DNA from: Azolla caroliniana
Lineage: Eukaryota; Polypodiophyta
Length of the DNA: 64,000 nucleotides
Direction of reading: 5' to 3'
NCBI GenBank assembly: GCA_043228905.1
Contig: JBHGNT010000020.1
Coordinates: 15,624,001 to 15,688,000 of the forward strand
In this document: in pieces, positions 40,966 through 54,110 of the stretch
Layout of the letters: each line of letters begins with the position of its first letter
Numbering within the stretch: position 1 is the first letter of the stretch
Position numbers and translations under genes: made by a program
Notes under the pieces: model-generated
Seen by the model: the letters and a program-made list of their open reading frames with translations, nothing else
The model's database searches: none
Told to the model about the DNA's origin: nothing

Positions 40966-42934
40966 GACCGTCTCCGAACAGCCGACGTTGTCGGTTCACT
41001 TGACCTTAGATTGACGGTAGTTGGGGTTGATTGGGGAGTCGTATCCGAATTCTATTGCTTCCAGTCTTCAATCGTCTTATCTTCAAGAAAGACTACGTCC
41101 CGACTTCTCACTACCTTCTTGTTGACTAGGTCCCATAGCCTATAGCCAAACTCATCTTCCGAGTATCCCATGAATATGCATGCTTTCGACTTATTGTTGA
41201 GCTTTGACCTCTGATCCTTCAGTACATGCATGTACCCCAATCATCCGAATACCCTCAGGTGTTGGTAGGAGACATCCTTCCCTATCTACACTCTTTGTGG
41301 GACATCACCCTTTAATGGTACTGAGGGAGACCTATTGATAAGATAAACAGATGTGTACATCGCCTCAGCCCAATTGGATTTCATCAGTTTCGCATGATAG
41401 AGCATGCTCCTTACCCTCTCCATGATTGTTCGATTCATCCTCTCTGCAAGCCCGTTCAACTCTGGGGTCTTTGGCACTGTGTATTCGATCTGAATACCTT
41501 GGCACTTGCAGTATTCCTCGAATTGCTCTCTATACTCGCCACCGTTGTCGGTTTGAACAAGCTTCAACTTCTGACCCGACTCTCGTTCAACTCTAGCCTG
41601 GAACTCCTTGATAACCGACAATACTTGATCCTTCGACTTCAGTACGAAGGCCCATGTCTTCCGACTATAGTCATCGATGAACGTCACAAAGTACTGTCCA
41701 CCTCGATGCGATGGAGCATCTACATAACACACATCCGTGTGTACCAGTTCCAGTGCAGCTTCTCTTCTTCTTGGTGGTCTTGTGTGGAATGTTGGTTTGT
41801 TCTGCTTTCCGACTAAGCAGTCGACGCACTTCTCCAGGTGCACTCCCTTGACTTCTGGTAGAAGCTTTTGGTCGGCTAGCAGGTGCATTCCTTTCTCACT
41901 CATGTGGCCTAGCCTCTTATGCCATATCTCTCCTATTGTGTCAGCTACCACATTTACTTCTGGTTTGCATAGTCGGGCATGCATCATATATAATGTGCCT
42001 TCTTTCTGTGCTCCGGCCTCTATGAGATTTCCTAGGCAGAACTTCCACCTGCCATTCCGAAAGCTACCACTATAGCCTTCGTCATCTAACCTTCCAGTCG
42101 ATATCAGATTCAATTTGATATTGGGGATGTGTCGAACATCCTTCAGAGTCAATCGGCACCCTATTGACGTCGTCAAGCAGACACTTCCGACTCCGGCTAT
42201 CTTGCACTCTCCACTATCACCCATTTTCACATAACCGTGATCTCTGACTATGTAAGTCGAGAAATACTCTCTCGACGGAGTTATGTGGAACGATGCCCCG
42301 GAATCGATCACCCAAGTGCATTCTTCACTTGCAAGATTTGCACTTGTCTGTTCACAGATGAACAACACTTCTTCATTGCTCGTAGCAATGGCAGAAGTGT
42401 TCTTCTCATCAGGAGTCTTCCTGGGTTCGACATTGTTTCCGACACCCTTGTCTTTTCTCATGTGTCAGTAGTCTTTCTGGAAGTGTCCAGGTTTACCACA
42501 GTAAAAGCACACTAGCATACCTCTAGACTTTGATCTGGCTTGGGACTTTTCTCTCCTTGGTGGACTTATTTGCCGGTTCCTCTGTTCGAATGTTGTGTTA
42601 CATTCGACTCCGACTGGGACATGACTCCCTTGTCCTTCCTCCTTGCCTCCTCATTTAGGATGCTTGTCTTTACGGTTTGTAAAGACAAGTTCTCTTCTTG
42701 ACAAGAGGTGCTGAGAGTAACCACTAGGTTCTCCCAGCTATTCGGCAGTGTGCACATCAGTAGAATGGCCTACATCGCATCATCCAGGGGAAACTTGGTT
42801 GCAAAAAGTTGATTCACATACCCCATGAATGTGTTGATGTGTTCGATGATGCTCTCACCGTCTCTGTATTTCAGCTATACGATCTTTCTCATCAATGAGG
42901 TTTTATTGAGCGCGTTCTTCCTCTCATATACGCA
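40966..42934 (-). pseudogene. Copia-F, gag to integrase (upstream part)
   Basis: It is related to Copia-D. On minus the order is truncated gag starting at VYERKNALNKTSLMRKIV (42934), CTLPNSWENLV, and a zinc knuckle CFYCGKPGHFQKDY in which the last Cys is Tyr and a stop follows (near 42465). Then come protease (WVIDSGASFHITP, near 42300), pre-integrase zinc region (HKRLGHMSE...CVDCLVGK), and integrase with Asp (HTDVCYV, near 41725), Asp (QTDNGGEY, near 41545) and Glu (GLAERMNRT, near 41450). A TAG replaces Trp near 41286 and a TGA replaces Cys near 41241. After the integrase end (CIFMGYSEDEFGYRLWD) the linker is cut by Gypsy-E at 40966 and continues at 28457. No LTR or RT remains. Confidence 0.92.
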
Positions 42935-42977
42935 CTCATATACGCACGCAACAACTTTAGCAAGGTGAAGGAATGTA
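42935..42977. other. Breakpoint between Copia-F and flanking DNA
   Basis: A short duplication (ctcatatacgcactcatatacgc) marks the place where Copia-F homology ends. No LTR is present. Confidence 0.5.
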
Positions 42978-43166
42978 AACACATAATGAATCAAAAGCAT
43001 GAAATAGAATTGATGTAAGTTTCTTACTAACCTTGACTTTAACACATAATGAATCAAAAGCATGAAATAGAATTGATGTAAGTTTCTTACTAACCTTGAC
43101 TTTAACACATAATGAATCAAAAGCATGAAATAGAATTGATGTAAGTTTCTTACTAACCTTGACTTT
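42978..43166. repeat. Minisatellite, 3 x 63 bp, identical units
   Basis: Units start at 42978, 43041 and 43104 (aacacataatgaatcaaaag...gactttaa). The units are identical as far as I can see. Because 63 is a multiple of three, a minus frame stays open through it, but nothing suggests coding. Confidence 0.95.
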
Positions 43167-43527
43167 AAGGTGATGTGGTCCAACTTCCTGGCATGCATAA
43201 TTTATCCTTAGCCTTTGAATTTTCACATGTAATTCTTTCATTTCTTTGGTTTCTATTAAAAAACCTCACATTAATATCATAAGGATGGATTTTTTAAAGT
43301 TACTGGTTCTGTTTCATGAAATTTCTTGTCTTTGCATCAAAGGAAAATTATGTATTTCCCATTAGTGTTGCAGTGAAGGTTTCCCATTATGTTTCCCACC
43401 ATGCACAAACATGTCTTGAAGTTTGGAAGCTTCTAAATAACAATATGTTTGTGTGTATTATTGTACACACGTTTTATCCTTGAAAATGGTCACTGATGCT
43501 ATTTTGTTGCATCATTAAAGGAAGCAG
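43167..43527. other. Non-coding, probably intron or 5' flank of the TRAPPC5 remnant
   Basis: AT-rich without recognisable exons. The N-terminal exons of TRAPPC5 were not found here or further upstream. Confidence 0.45.
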
Positions 43528-44453
43528 GTTGGAAGATGCTGGCTATGGTGTATGTCTCAGAATGCTCGAGCTACTTAGTCATCGAGAAAAGGTGATCTAT
43601 GTCTCATTGTTTAACCTCGTTCTTCGTATCACTGAAATAACGTGCAGGCTAAAACGAGGAAATAAGATTATTGGGAATCCTCTCTTTTGTACACAACACA
43701 CTTTGGAGATCCCTTTTTGGAAAGGTATCTATTTACGACTAGGTGATTTTCATCTTTCTTTTGAAGGCTGCATTATCTAATATTTGTGGGAAAAAGGTTG
43801 CAGATTCTTTGGAGCAGGGAACAGAAAATGAAGGTGAATACATGATCAGTGAGAGAGAGCTCCTTGTGAATAGGTATCTCAGGATGATTCCACATACATT
43901 AAACTCATTTTATCTTAGTTGATTGCAATTGCATTATTTTTCTTCAAAACTTCTAGTTGGCCTATGAATCATGATGATAGCTTCCCTCCCTGTCTTTTTC
44001 TTTTTAACAGATATTCTCAAATATATATCGACCTACAATGATTGCATTTGCAACCTTTTCCTTCACTAATGGCATTCTTGTACACATATTGACTTGTTAA
44101 AACCATACCTGTATTGCTTCTTTCATGATGGCAGTGTTGAAAGCATTGGTTTGATCTACAGTACCAATATTGAAACACATGCTAACCTTTGATGATTGCA
44201 CTTGCCCTTTTTCTCATTGTCTTCAGTACTGATGTATTAATATAGATTTGACTCCTGTTGATGGTTGCATTTGCTTGATTTTCTTCCTCAACAGCACTAA
44301 AATAATATGTTTGCTGTATGTTGGTGTCATTTGATTGGTCTTTCCATACGATAGCTTGTAGTAATGAATGAAGTATTGATAGTATTCTATTGCAGGTTTA
44401 TTTGTGCCGAAGGATATGGGTGTTTTCAACTGTGGTGTTTATTCTTTTGGAGC
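43528..44453 (+). pseudogene. TRAPPC5 / TRS31 gene remnant (TRAPP vesicle-tethering subunit), four exon-like blocks
   Basis: Four blocks match the middle of TRAPPC5 in order. 43528-43591: RLEDAGYGVCLRMLELLSHR-EK, after AG and before GT. 43648-43724: IRLLGILSFVHNTLWRSLFG-K, after AG and before GTATCT. About 43797-43873: VADSLEQGTENEGEYMISER then ELLVNR, before GTATCT. 44396-44453: a frame with VPKDMGVFNCGVYSFGA, after TTGCAG and before GTAAGC. In living eukaryotes TRAPPC5 is a small (about 190 aa) core subunit of TRAPP complexes, which tether ER-Golgi vesicles and activate a Rab GTPase. The introns show it is not a processed copy. It is broken: the second block opens with a TAA in its reading frame, and the fourth needs a 2-base shift (RFI-C to VPKDMG). 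N-terminal exons and the C-terminus are missing from the window. Identity is from recognised motifs, not a search. Confidence 0.75.
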
Positions 44454-45196
44454 GTAAGCTATTCAAGCCTCTTCTGAAACAGCTTAAAACAACTTGAATT
44501 GTTGTTTCAAGCCGTTTCTGAAACAACTTAAAACAACTTGAATTGCTTTAAGATGACGGTCTCAAACCGTATGGATCCAATCTAAACCTAACTGAAGCAA
44601 CCTCCTAGAATCGTCTAAACCAAACCCTGAATTAAACCGAATTGAGCCATGAAATCATCTGAACTAGGCCCGAGTTGAATCGAATCAAACTTTTAATTCG
44701 AACAAGGCCTAAATTGACCCGAATCGAACCGAAGAAAAACTCGCAATAACAAACTACGAAGCTGTGATTTCCGGTGCGGCTTTAGATGGCACCAAATCAT
44801 CGCTGATTCTGATCAAGAAAAAAGATTGAAGCAAATGCCAACATTTGTACAATTGTAGGGTCTTTTTTTAAGCTTGTGTTTAGGTCAAATGAGAGGAAAA
44901 GATTGTATAAAACACAAAGATCAAGTAAACACTAGAACCAGAGCTCCTTTGGACATGGGCTTGAAACTGCACAGACCCAGCTCCCCAGAGTGACAGATCC
45001 ATCCAATCCGCCATGACTTCTTAACCCTTGGCTTCTCCGCACTGTCCTCCAAGCCCATCATCACGTTTGTCATAGGCAATGCCGAGAAGTTGGAAGAGGT
45101 GAAGATGATCCTGGGAGACTCTGTCCCCTTTTAATCTCCTTCCAATCTTTCAGGATTGACTGTAAGTAGATTGTGTGAAAAGAGATAATTTTGCTC

Positions 45197-45200
<4 letters not shown>
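44454..45200. other. Non-coding; degenerate phrase repeats
   Basis: At 44461-44555 the phrase tgaaacagcttaaaacaacttgaattg is repeated with small changes. At 44580-44740 many aaccgaattga-type phrases recur, resembling those at 23395-23770. No domain was seen. Confidence 0.5.

Positions 45201-45257
<57 letters not shown>
45201..45257. repeat. (CT)n microsatellite, about 28 units
   Basis: An uninterrupted CT run. The phrase cttttgtgttgtagtt occurs right after it and again at about 45304, just before the satellite begins. Confidence 0.97.
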
Positions 45258-45259
<2 letters not shown>

Positions 45260-45326
45260 TTTGTGTTGTAGTTTGCAGAGTTACATCCCATTTCAGCATC
45301 CTTCTTTTGTGTTGTAGTTCGTAATT

Positions 45327-47300
45327 TCGAAACTCAGGGCGAGAGACATGAAGAAAAAAGTAATGTTGAGGAGGGCATAGACAAGAGCGCGTGAGTAAAT
45401 GAAAATGTTTTTACTTGGCTCGTGTGATATCAGAATTTTGTGTTGAAACATTCGAATCGAAGTTAATGAAGCTAGCTACGATTTGGAATTGAAAAATCGT
45501 GATTTTTAAATTCAGGGTGAGAGACATGAAGAAAAAAGTAAAGTTGAGGAGGGCGTAGTCACGAGCGCATGAGTAAATGAAAATGTTCATACCTGGCTCG
45601 TGTGATATCAGAAGTTTGTGTTCGAACATACGAATCAAAGCTAACGAAACTAGCTATGATATAGGATAGACTAATCATGATTTTAAAATTCACGCCAAGA
45701 GACATGAAGACAAAAGTAATGTTGAGGAGGGCGTAGTCAAAAGCTCGTGAGTAAATGAAAATTTTTATACCTGGCTTGTGTGATAACGGATTTTTGTGTT
45801 CAGACATACGAATCGAAGCTAACGAAGCTAGCTATGATATAGGATAGACTAATCATGATTTTAAAACTCAAGGCGAGAGACATGAAGAAAAACGTAAAAT
45901 TGAGGAGGGTGTAGTCAAGAGCGCGTGAGTAAATGAAAATGTTCATACCTGGCTCGTGTGATAACGGATTTTTGTGTTCTAACATACGAATCGAAGCAAA
46001 CAAAGCTAGTTCTGATATACGATTGAAAAATTGTGATTTTGAAATTCAGGGCGAGAGACATGAAGAAAAACGTAAAGTTGAGGAGGGCGTAGTCAAGAGC
46101 GCGTGAGTAAATGAAAACATTCATACCTGGCTCATGTGATAACAGATTTTTGTGTTCAAACATGCAAATTGAAGCTAACGAAGCTAGTTCTGATTTACGA
46201 TTGAAAAATTGTGATTTTGAAATTCAGGGCGAGAGACATGAAGAAAAACGTAAAGTTGAGGAGGGCGTAGTCAAGAGCGCGTGAGTAAATGAAAACATTC
46301 ATACCTGGCTCATGTGATAACAAATTTTTGTCTTCAAACATGCGAATTGAAGCTAATGAAGCTAGCTCAGATATATGATTGAAAAATTATGTTTTCGAAA
46401 CTCAGGTCGAGAGACATGAAGAAAAAAGTAAAGTTGAGGAGGGCGTAGATAAAAGCGCCTGAGTAAATTAAAATGTTCATACCTGGCTCCTGTGATATCG
46501 GAATGTTGTGTTGAAACATGCGAATAGGAGCTAACAAAGCTACCTATGATATGGAATTAAAAAATCGTGACTTTGAAATTCAAGGCGAGAGACATGAAGA
46601 ATAAAGTAAATTTGAGGAGGGCGTAGTCAAGAGCGCGAGAGTAAATGAAAATGTTCATACCTGGCTCGTGTGATATCGGATGTTTGTGTCTAAACATGCG
46701 AATTGTAGCTAACGAAGCTAGCACTAATATAGGATTGAAAAATCATGATTTTGAATCTCAGGTCGAGAGACATGAAGAATGAGGCAATGTTGACGAGGGC
46801 GTGGACAACAACGCGTGAGTAAATGAGAATTTTCATACCTCGCTCGTGTGATATATGATTGAAAATGTGCATTCCTGGCTCGTGTGATAACGGATATTTA
46901 TGTTCAAACACGAGAATCGAAGCTAACGAAGCTAGCTATGATATACGATAGACTAATCATGATTTTAAAATCAGGCCGAGAGACATGAAGAAAAAAGTAA
47001 AGTTGAGGAGGGACTAGTCAATAGTTTGTGAGTAAATGAAAATGTTCATACCTAGCTCGTGTGATAAGGGAATTTTGTGTTCAAACATGCGAATTGAAGA
47101 TAACGAAGCTAGCTCTGATATAGGATTGAAAAATCATGATTTTGAAACTCAGTTCGAGAGACATGAAGAAAAAGGCAAAGTTGAGGAGGGCGTAGACCAG
47201 AGCGCGCGAGTAAATGAAAATGTTTATACTTGGCTCGTGTGATTTGGGATATTTGTGTTCAAACATGCGAATCGAAGCTAGCTCTAATATATGATTGAAA
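45327..47300 (+). repeat. Satellite subfamily 1
   Basis: Monomers here typically read gaagaaaaaagtaaagttga then gggcgtagtcaagagcgcg and tgagtaaatgaaaatg. The edge of the array (first monomers) carries variants such as a taggatagactaatc segment. Confidence 0.75.
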
Positions 47301-50300
47301 AATCATGATTTGGAATCTCAGGTCGAGAGACATGAAGAAAAAAGCAAAGTTGAGGAGGGCGTAGACAAGAGCACGTGAGTAAATGAAAATGTTCATCCCT
47401 GGGTGGTGTGATATCGGATTTTTGTGTTCAAACATTGAATTGAACCTAACCACTGTATCTATGATATGGAATTGAAAATTCATTATTTTAAAACTCACGT
47501 CGAGAGACATGATAAAAAAAGCAAAGTTGAGGAGGGCCTACACATGAGCGTGCTTGAGTAAATGAAAATGTTCATACCTAGGTCGTGTGATATCGAATTT
47601 CTGTGTTCAAACATTCGAATTGAAGATAAACACGCTAGTTATGATTGCAATTGAAAGTTGATGACTTTGAAACTCAGGTCGAGAGACATGAATAAACAAG
47701 CAAAGTTGAGGAGGTCGTAGACAAGAGGGCGTGAGTAAATGAAAATGTTCATACCTAGCTCGTGTGATATTAGATTTTTGTGTTCAAACATGTACATTGA
47801 AGCTAGGTAAGCTATCCATGTTATGGAATTGAAAAATCATGATTTTGAAACTCAGGTCGAGAGACATGATGAAAAAAGCAAAGTTGAGGAAGTCGTAGAC
47901 AAGAGCACGTGAGTAAATGAAAATGTTCATACCTGGCTCATGTGATATCGGATTTTTGTGTTCAAACATGAGAATTGAAGCTAACCACGCTATCTATGAT
48001 ATGGAACTGAAAAATCATCATTTGAAAACTCAGGTCGAGAGACATGATGAAAAAAGCAAAGTTGAGGAGGGCCTACACAAGAGCGTCTGAGTAAATTGAA
48101 ATGTTCATACCTAGCCCGTGTGATATGGGATTTTTATGTTCAAACATGCGAATCGAAGCCAACAATGCTAGCTATCATATAAAATTGGAAAATCATAATT
48201 TTAAAACTCAGGTCAAGAGACATGATGAAAAAAGCAAAGTTGAGGAGGGACTAGACAAGTGCGCGTGAGTAAATGAAAATGTTCATACCTGGCTCGTCTG
48301 ATATCGGATTTTTGTGTTCAAACATACGAATCGAAGCCAAGAATGCTAGCTACAATATACATTTGAAAAATTATGATTTTGAAACTCAGGTCGAGAGACA
48401 TGATGAGAAAAGCAAAGTTGAGGAGGTCGTAGACAAGAGGGCGTGAGGGTATGAAAATTTTCATACCTAGCTCGTGTGATATTGGATTTTTGTGTTCAAA
48501 CATGCGCATTGAAGCTAAGTACGATATCTAGGTTATGGAATTGAAAAGTCATGATTTTGAAACTCAAGTCGAGAGACATGATGAAAAAAGCAATGTTGAG
48601 GAGGTTGTAGACAAGAGCACGTGAGTAAATGAAAATATTCATCCCTGGGTGTTGTGATATCGGATTTTTGTGTTCAAAAATCGAATTGAACCTAACCACT
48701 ATATCTATGATATGGAATTGAAAAATCATCATTTTAAAACTCAGGTCGAGAGACATGATGAAACAAGCAAAGTTGAGGAGGGCCTACACATGAGCGTGCT
48801 TGAGTAAATGAAAATGTTCATACCTAGGTCGTGTGATATCGAATTTCTGTGTTCAAACATTCGAATTGAAGATAAACACGCTAGTTATGATATGCAATTG
48901 AATGTTGATGACTTTGAAACTCAGGTCGAGAGACATGATGAAAAAAGCAAAGTTGAGGAGGGCCTAGACAAGCGCGCTTGAGTAGATGAAAATGTTCATA
49001 CATGGCTCGTGTGATGTCGGATTTTTGTGTTGCAACATGCGAATCGAAGCTAACAACGCTAGCTATGATACGGAGTCTAAAAATCACGATTTTGAAACTT
49101 AGGTAGAGAGACATGAATAAACAAGCAAAGTTGAGGAGGTCGTAGACAAGAGGGCGAGAGTAAATGAAAATGTTCATACCTAGCTCGTGTGATATTGGAT
49201 TTTTGTGTTCAAACATGCGGATTGAAGCTAGGTAAGCTATCCATGTTATGGAATTGAAAAATCATGATTTTGAAACTCAGGTCGAGAGACATGATGAAAA
49301 AAGCAAAGTTGAGGAAGTCGTAGACAAGAGCACGTGAGTAAATGAAAATGTTCATACCTGGCTCGTGTGATATCAGATTTTTGTGTTCAAACATGCGAAT
49401 TGAAGCTAACCATGCTATCTATGATATGGAACTGAAAAATCATCATTTGAAAACTCAGGTCGAGAGACATGATGAAAAAAGCAAAGTTGAGGAGGGACTA
49501 GACAAGTGCGTGTGAGTAAATGGAAATGTTCATACCTAGCCTGTGTGATGTCGGATTTTTGTGTTCAAACACGCGAATTGAAGCTAACCACGCTATCTAT
49601 GATATGGAATTGAAAAATCATCATTTGAGCAGGTCGAGAGACATGATGAAAAAAGCAAAGTTGAGGAGGGCCTACACAAGAGCACGTGAGTAAATGAAAA
49701 TGTTCATCCCTGGGTGGTGTGATATTGGATTTTTGTCTTCAAACATCGATTTGAACCTAACCATGCTATCTATGATATGGAATTGAAAAATCATCATTTG
49801 AAAACTCAGGTCGAGAGACATGATGAAAAAAGCAAAGTTGAGGAGGGACTAGACAAGTGCGTGTGAGTAAATGGAAATGTTCATACCTAGCCCGTGTGAT
49901 GTCGGATTTTTGTGTTCAAACATGCCAATTGAAGCTAACCACGCTATCTATGATATGGAACTGAAAAATCATCATTTGAAAACTCAGGTCGAGAGACATG
50001 ATGAGAAAAGCAAAGTTGAGGAGGTTGTAGACAAGAGCACGTGAGTAAATGAAAATGTTCATCCCTGGGTGGTGTGATATTGGATTTTTGTGTTCAAACA
50101 TCGAATTGAACCTAACCACGCTATCTATGATATGGAATTGAAAAATCATCATTTGAAAACTCAGGTCGAGAGACATGATGAAAAAAGCAAAGTTGAGGAG
50201 GGCCTACACAAGAGCATCTGAGTAAATGGAAATGTTCATACCTAGCCCGTGTGATATGGGATTTTTATGTTCAAACATGCGAATTGAAGCCAACAATGCT

Positions 50301-51900
50301 AGCTATCATATACAATTGGAAAATCATAATTTTGAAACTCAGGTCGAGAGACATGATGAAAAAAGCAAAGTTGAGGAGGGACTAGACAAGCGCGCGTGAG
50401 TAAATGAAAATGTTCATACCTGGCTCGTGTGATATCAGATTTTTGTGTTCAAACATGCGAATCGAAGCCAAGAATGCTAGCTACAATATACATTTGAAAA
50501 ATTATGATTTTGAAACTCAGGTCGAGAGACATGATGAGAAAAGCAAAGTTGAGGAGGTCGTAGACAAGAGGGCGTGAGGGTATGAAAATTTTCATACCTA
50601 GCTCGTGTGATATTGGATTTTTGTGTTCAAACATGCGCATTGAAGCTAAGTACGATATCTAGGTTATGGAATTGAAAAATCATGATTTTGAAACTCAGGT
50701 CGAGACACATGATGAAAAAAGCAAAGTTGAGGAGGTTGTAGACAAGAGCACGTGACTAAATGAAAATGTTCATCCCTGGGTGGTGTGATATCGGATTTTT
50801 GTGTTCAAACATCTAATTGAACCTAACCACTGTATCTATGATATGGAATTGAAAAATCATCATTTTAAAACTCAGGTCGAGAGACATGATGAAAAAAGGA
50901 AAGTTGAGGAGGGCCTAGACAAGCGCGCGTGAGTAAATGAAAATGTTCATACCTGGCTCGTGTGATATCGGATTTTTGTTATCAAACATGCGAATTGAAG
51001 CTAAGTACGGTATCTATGATATGGAATTAAAAAAGCATAATTCTAAAACTCAGGTCGAGACACATGATTTAAAAAGCAAAGATGAGGAGGTCGTAGACAA
51101 GAGGGCGTGAGTAAATAAAAAGGTCATAATTGGCTCGTGTGATATCCGATATTTGGGTTCCAACATGCAAATCAAAGCTAAACACGCTAGTTATGATATG
51201 CACTTGAAAATTTCTGATTTTGAAACTCAGGTCGAGAGACATGATGAAAAAAGAAAAGTTGAGGACGGTCTCGACAAGCGCGTGTGAGTAAATGAAAATG
51301 TTCATACCTGCCTCGTGTGATATCGGATTTTTGTGTTCAAACATGCGAATCGAAAAAAAAACTATGCTAGTTACCATATGGAATTGAAAAGTCATGATTT
51401 TGAAACCCAGGGAGAGAGATATGAAGAAAAAAGCAAAGTTGAGGAGGTCGTAGACAAGAGGGCGTGAGTAAATGAAAATGTTCATACCTAGCTTGTGTGA
51501 TATCGAATGTCTATGTTCAAACATGTGCATTGAAGCTAAGTACGCTATCTATGATATCGAATTGAAAAATCATGCTTTTGAAACTCATGTCGAGAGACAT
51601 GAAGAAAGAAGTAAAGGTGAGGAGGGCCTAGACAAGCGTGCGTGAATAAATGGAAATGTTCATACCTTGCTCATGTGATATTGGATTTTTGCGTTCAAAC
51701 ATGCGAATTGAAGCTAACAATGCTAGTTATGATATGGAATTGAAAAATCACGATTTTGAAACTCAGGTAGAGAGACATGAATAAACAAGCAAAGTTGAGG
51801 ACGTCGTAGACAAGAGGGCGTGAGTAAATGAAAATGTTCATACCTCGCTCGTGTGATATCTGATTTTTGTGTTCAAACATGCGAATTGATCCTAACTATG
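47301..51900 (+). repeat. Satellite subfamily 2, with multi-monomer block duplications
   Basis: Monomers typically read gatgaaaaaagcaaagttga and aaaatcatcatttgaaaac or aaaatcatgattttgaaac. Blocks repeat at offsets of about 1247, 1425 and 2131 bp (7, 8 and 12 monomers). The left boundary is gradual. Confidence 0.8.
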
Positions 51901-54110
51901 CTATATATGATATGGAATTGATATGGATTTTGAGGTTTAAGCTTGCGAATCCAAGTTACCGAATCTAGCTATGATATGGAATTCAAAAATCAGGATTTTG
52001 AAACTCAGGTCGAGAGACATGAAGAGAAAAGAAAATTTGAGGAAGGCGTAGACAAGAGCTCCTCAATGAATGAAAATGTTCATACATTGCTCCTGTGATA
52101 TCGGATTTTGGTGTTTAATCTTGCGAATCGAAGATAACGAAATAGCTATGATATGGAATTGAAAAATCGAGATATTGAAACTAAGGTCGAGAGACATGAA
52201 TGAAAAAGTAAATTTGAGGAAGAAGTAAACAAGAGCTCCTCAATGATTGAAAATGTTCAGAGATTGCTCGTGTGAAATCGAAGCTAACGAAGTAGTCTAT
52301 AATATAGAATTGACAAATCAAGATTTTGAAAGTCAGGTCAAGAGACATGAAGAAAAAAGAAAATTTGAGGAAGGCGTAGACAAGAGCTCCTCAATGAATG
52401 AAAATGTTCATAGATGGCTCGTGTGATATCGGATTTTGGGGTTTAAACATGCGAATCGAAGGTAACGAATCTAGCTATGATATGGAAATGAAAATTCCAG
52501 ATTTTGAAACTCAGGTCGAGAGATATGAAGAAAAAAGAAAATTTGAGGGAGGCATAGACAAGAGCTCCTCAATGAATGAAAATGTTCATAGATGGCTCGT
52601 GTTTAAACTTGCGAATCGAAGGTAACTAAGTAGTCTATAATACAAAATTGAAAAATCAAGATTTTGAAACTCAGGTCGAGAGAAATAAAGAGAAAAGAAA
52701 ATTTGAGGAAGGCGTAGACAAGAGCTCCTCAATGAATGAAAATGTTCATACATTGCTCGTGTGATATCGGATTTTGGTGTTTAATCTTGCGAATCGAAGC
52801 TAACGAATCTAGCTATAATATGGAATAGAAAAATCGAGATTTTTGGAAGAAGTAAACAAGAGCTCCTCAATGAATGAAAATGTTCATAGATGGCTCGTGT
52901 GAAATCGGATTTTGGGGTTTAAACTTGTGAATCAAAGCTAACAAAGTAGTCTATAATATAGAATTGACAAATCAAGATTTTGAAACTCAGGTCAAGAGAC
53001 ATGAAGAAAAAAGCAAATTTGAGGAAGGCGTAGACAAGAGCTACTCAATGAATTAAAATGTTCATAGATGGCTCGTGTGATATCGGATTTCGGTGTTTAA
53101 ACTTGCGAATCCAACCTAACGAATGTAACTATGATATGGAGTTGAGAAATCAAGATTTAGAAACTCAGGTCGATAGACATGAATGAAAAAGCAAATTTGA
53201 GGAAGGCGTAGACAAGAGCTCCTCAATGAATGAAAATGTTCATAGATGGCTCGTGTGATATCGGATTTTGGTGTTTAAACTTACGAATCGAAGGTAACGA
53301 ATCTAGCTATGAAATGGAATTGAAAAATCAAAATTTTGAAACTTAGGTCGAGAGACATGAATGAAAAAGCAAATTCGAGGAAGGCGTAGACAAGAGCTCC
53401 TCAATGAATGAAAATGTTCATAGATGGCTCGTGTGATATTGGACTTTGGTGTTTAAACTTGCGAATCGAAGCTCACGAATCTAGCTATGATATGGAATTG
53501 AAAAATCGAGATATTGAAACTAAGGTCGAGAGACATGTATGAAAAAGAAAATTTGAGGGAGGCGTAAACAAGAGCTCCTCAATGAATGAAAATGTTCATA
53601 GATGGCTCGTGTGAAATCGGATTTTGGGGTTTAAACTTGCGAATCGAAGCTAACGAAGTAGTCTATAATATAGAATTGTTAAATCAACATTTTGAAACTC
53701 AGGTCAAGAGACATGAATGAAAAAGCCAATTTGAGGAAGGCGTAGACAAGAGCTCCTAATTGAATGAAAATGTTCATAAATTGCTCGTGTGATATCGGAT
53801 TTTAGTGTTTAATCTTGTGAATTGAATCTAACAAATCTAGCTATGATATGGAATTGAAAAATAAAGATTTTAAAACTCAGGTCGAAACATATGAAGAAAA
53901 AAGCAAATTTGAGGGAGGCGTAGACAAGAGCTCCTCAATGAATGAAAATGTTCATATATGGCTCGTGTTTAAACTTGCGAATCAAAGGTAACTAAGTAGT
54001 TTATAATATAGAATTGAAAAAATCAAGATTTTGAAACTCAGGTTGAGAGACATGAACAGAAAAGAAAATTTGAGGAAGGCGTACTCAAGAGCTCCTCAAT
54101 GAATGAAAAT
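51901..54110 (+). repeat. Satellite subfamily 3, with irregular monomers
   Basis: Marked by gagctcctcaatgaatg, gttcatagatggctcg and ttggtgtttaaacttgcg. Several monomers have internal deletions (for example near 52260, 52590, 52840 and 53970), so spacing is less regular than elsewhere. Confidence 0.82.

Noticed and set aside
42875-43241. Open frame with three repeats of LVRNLHQFYFMLLIHYV
   Set aside because: Produced by a 63-bp (21-codon) tandem repeat; a frame stays open by arithmetic. No other coding sign.
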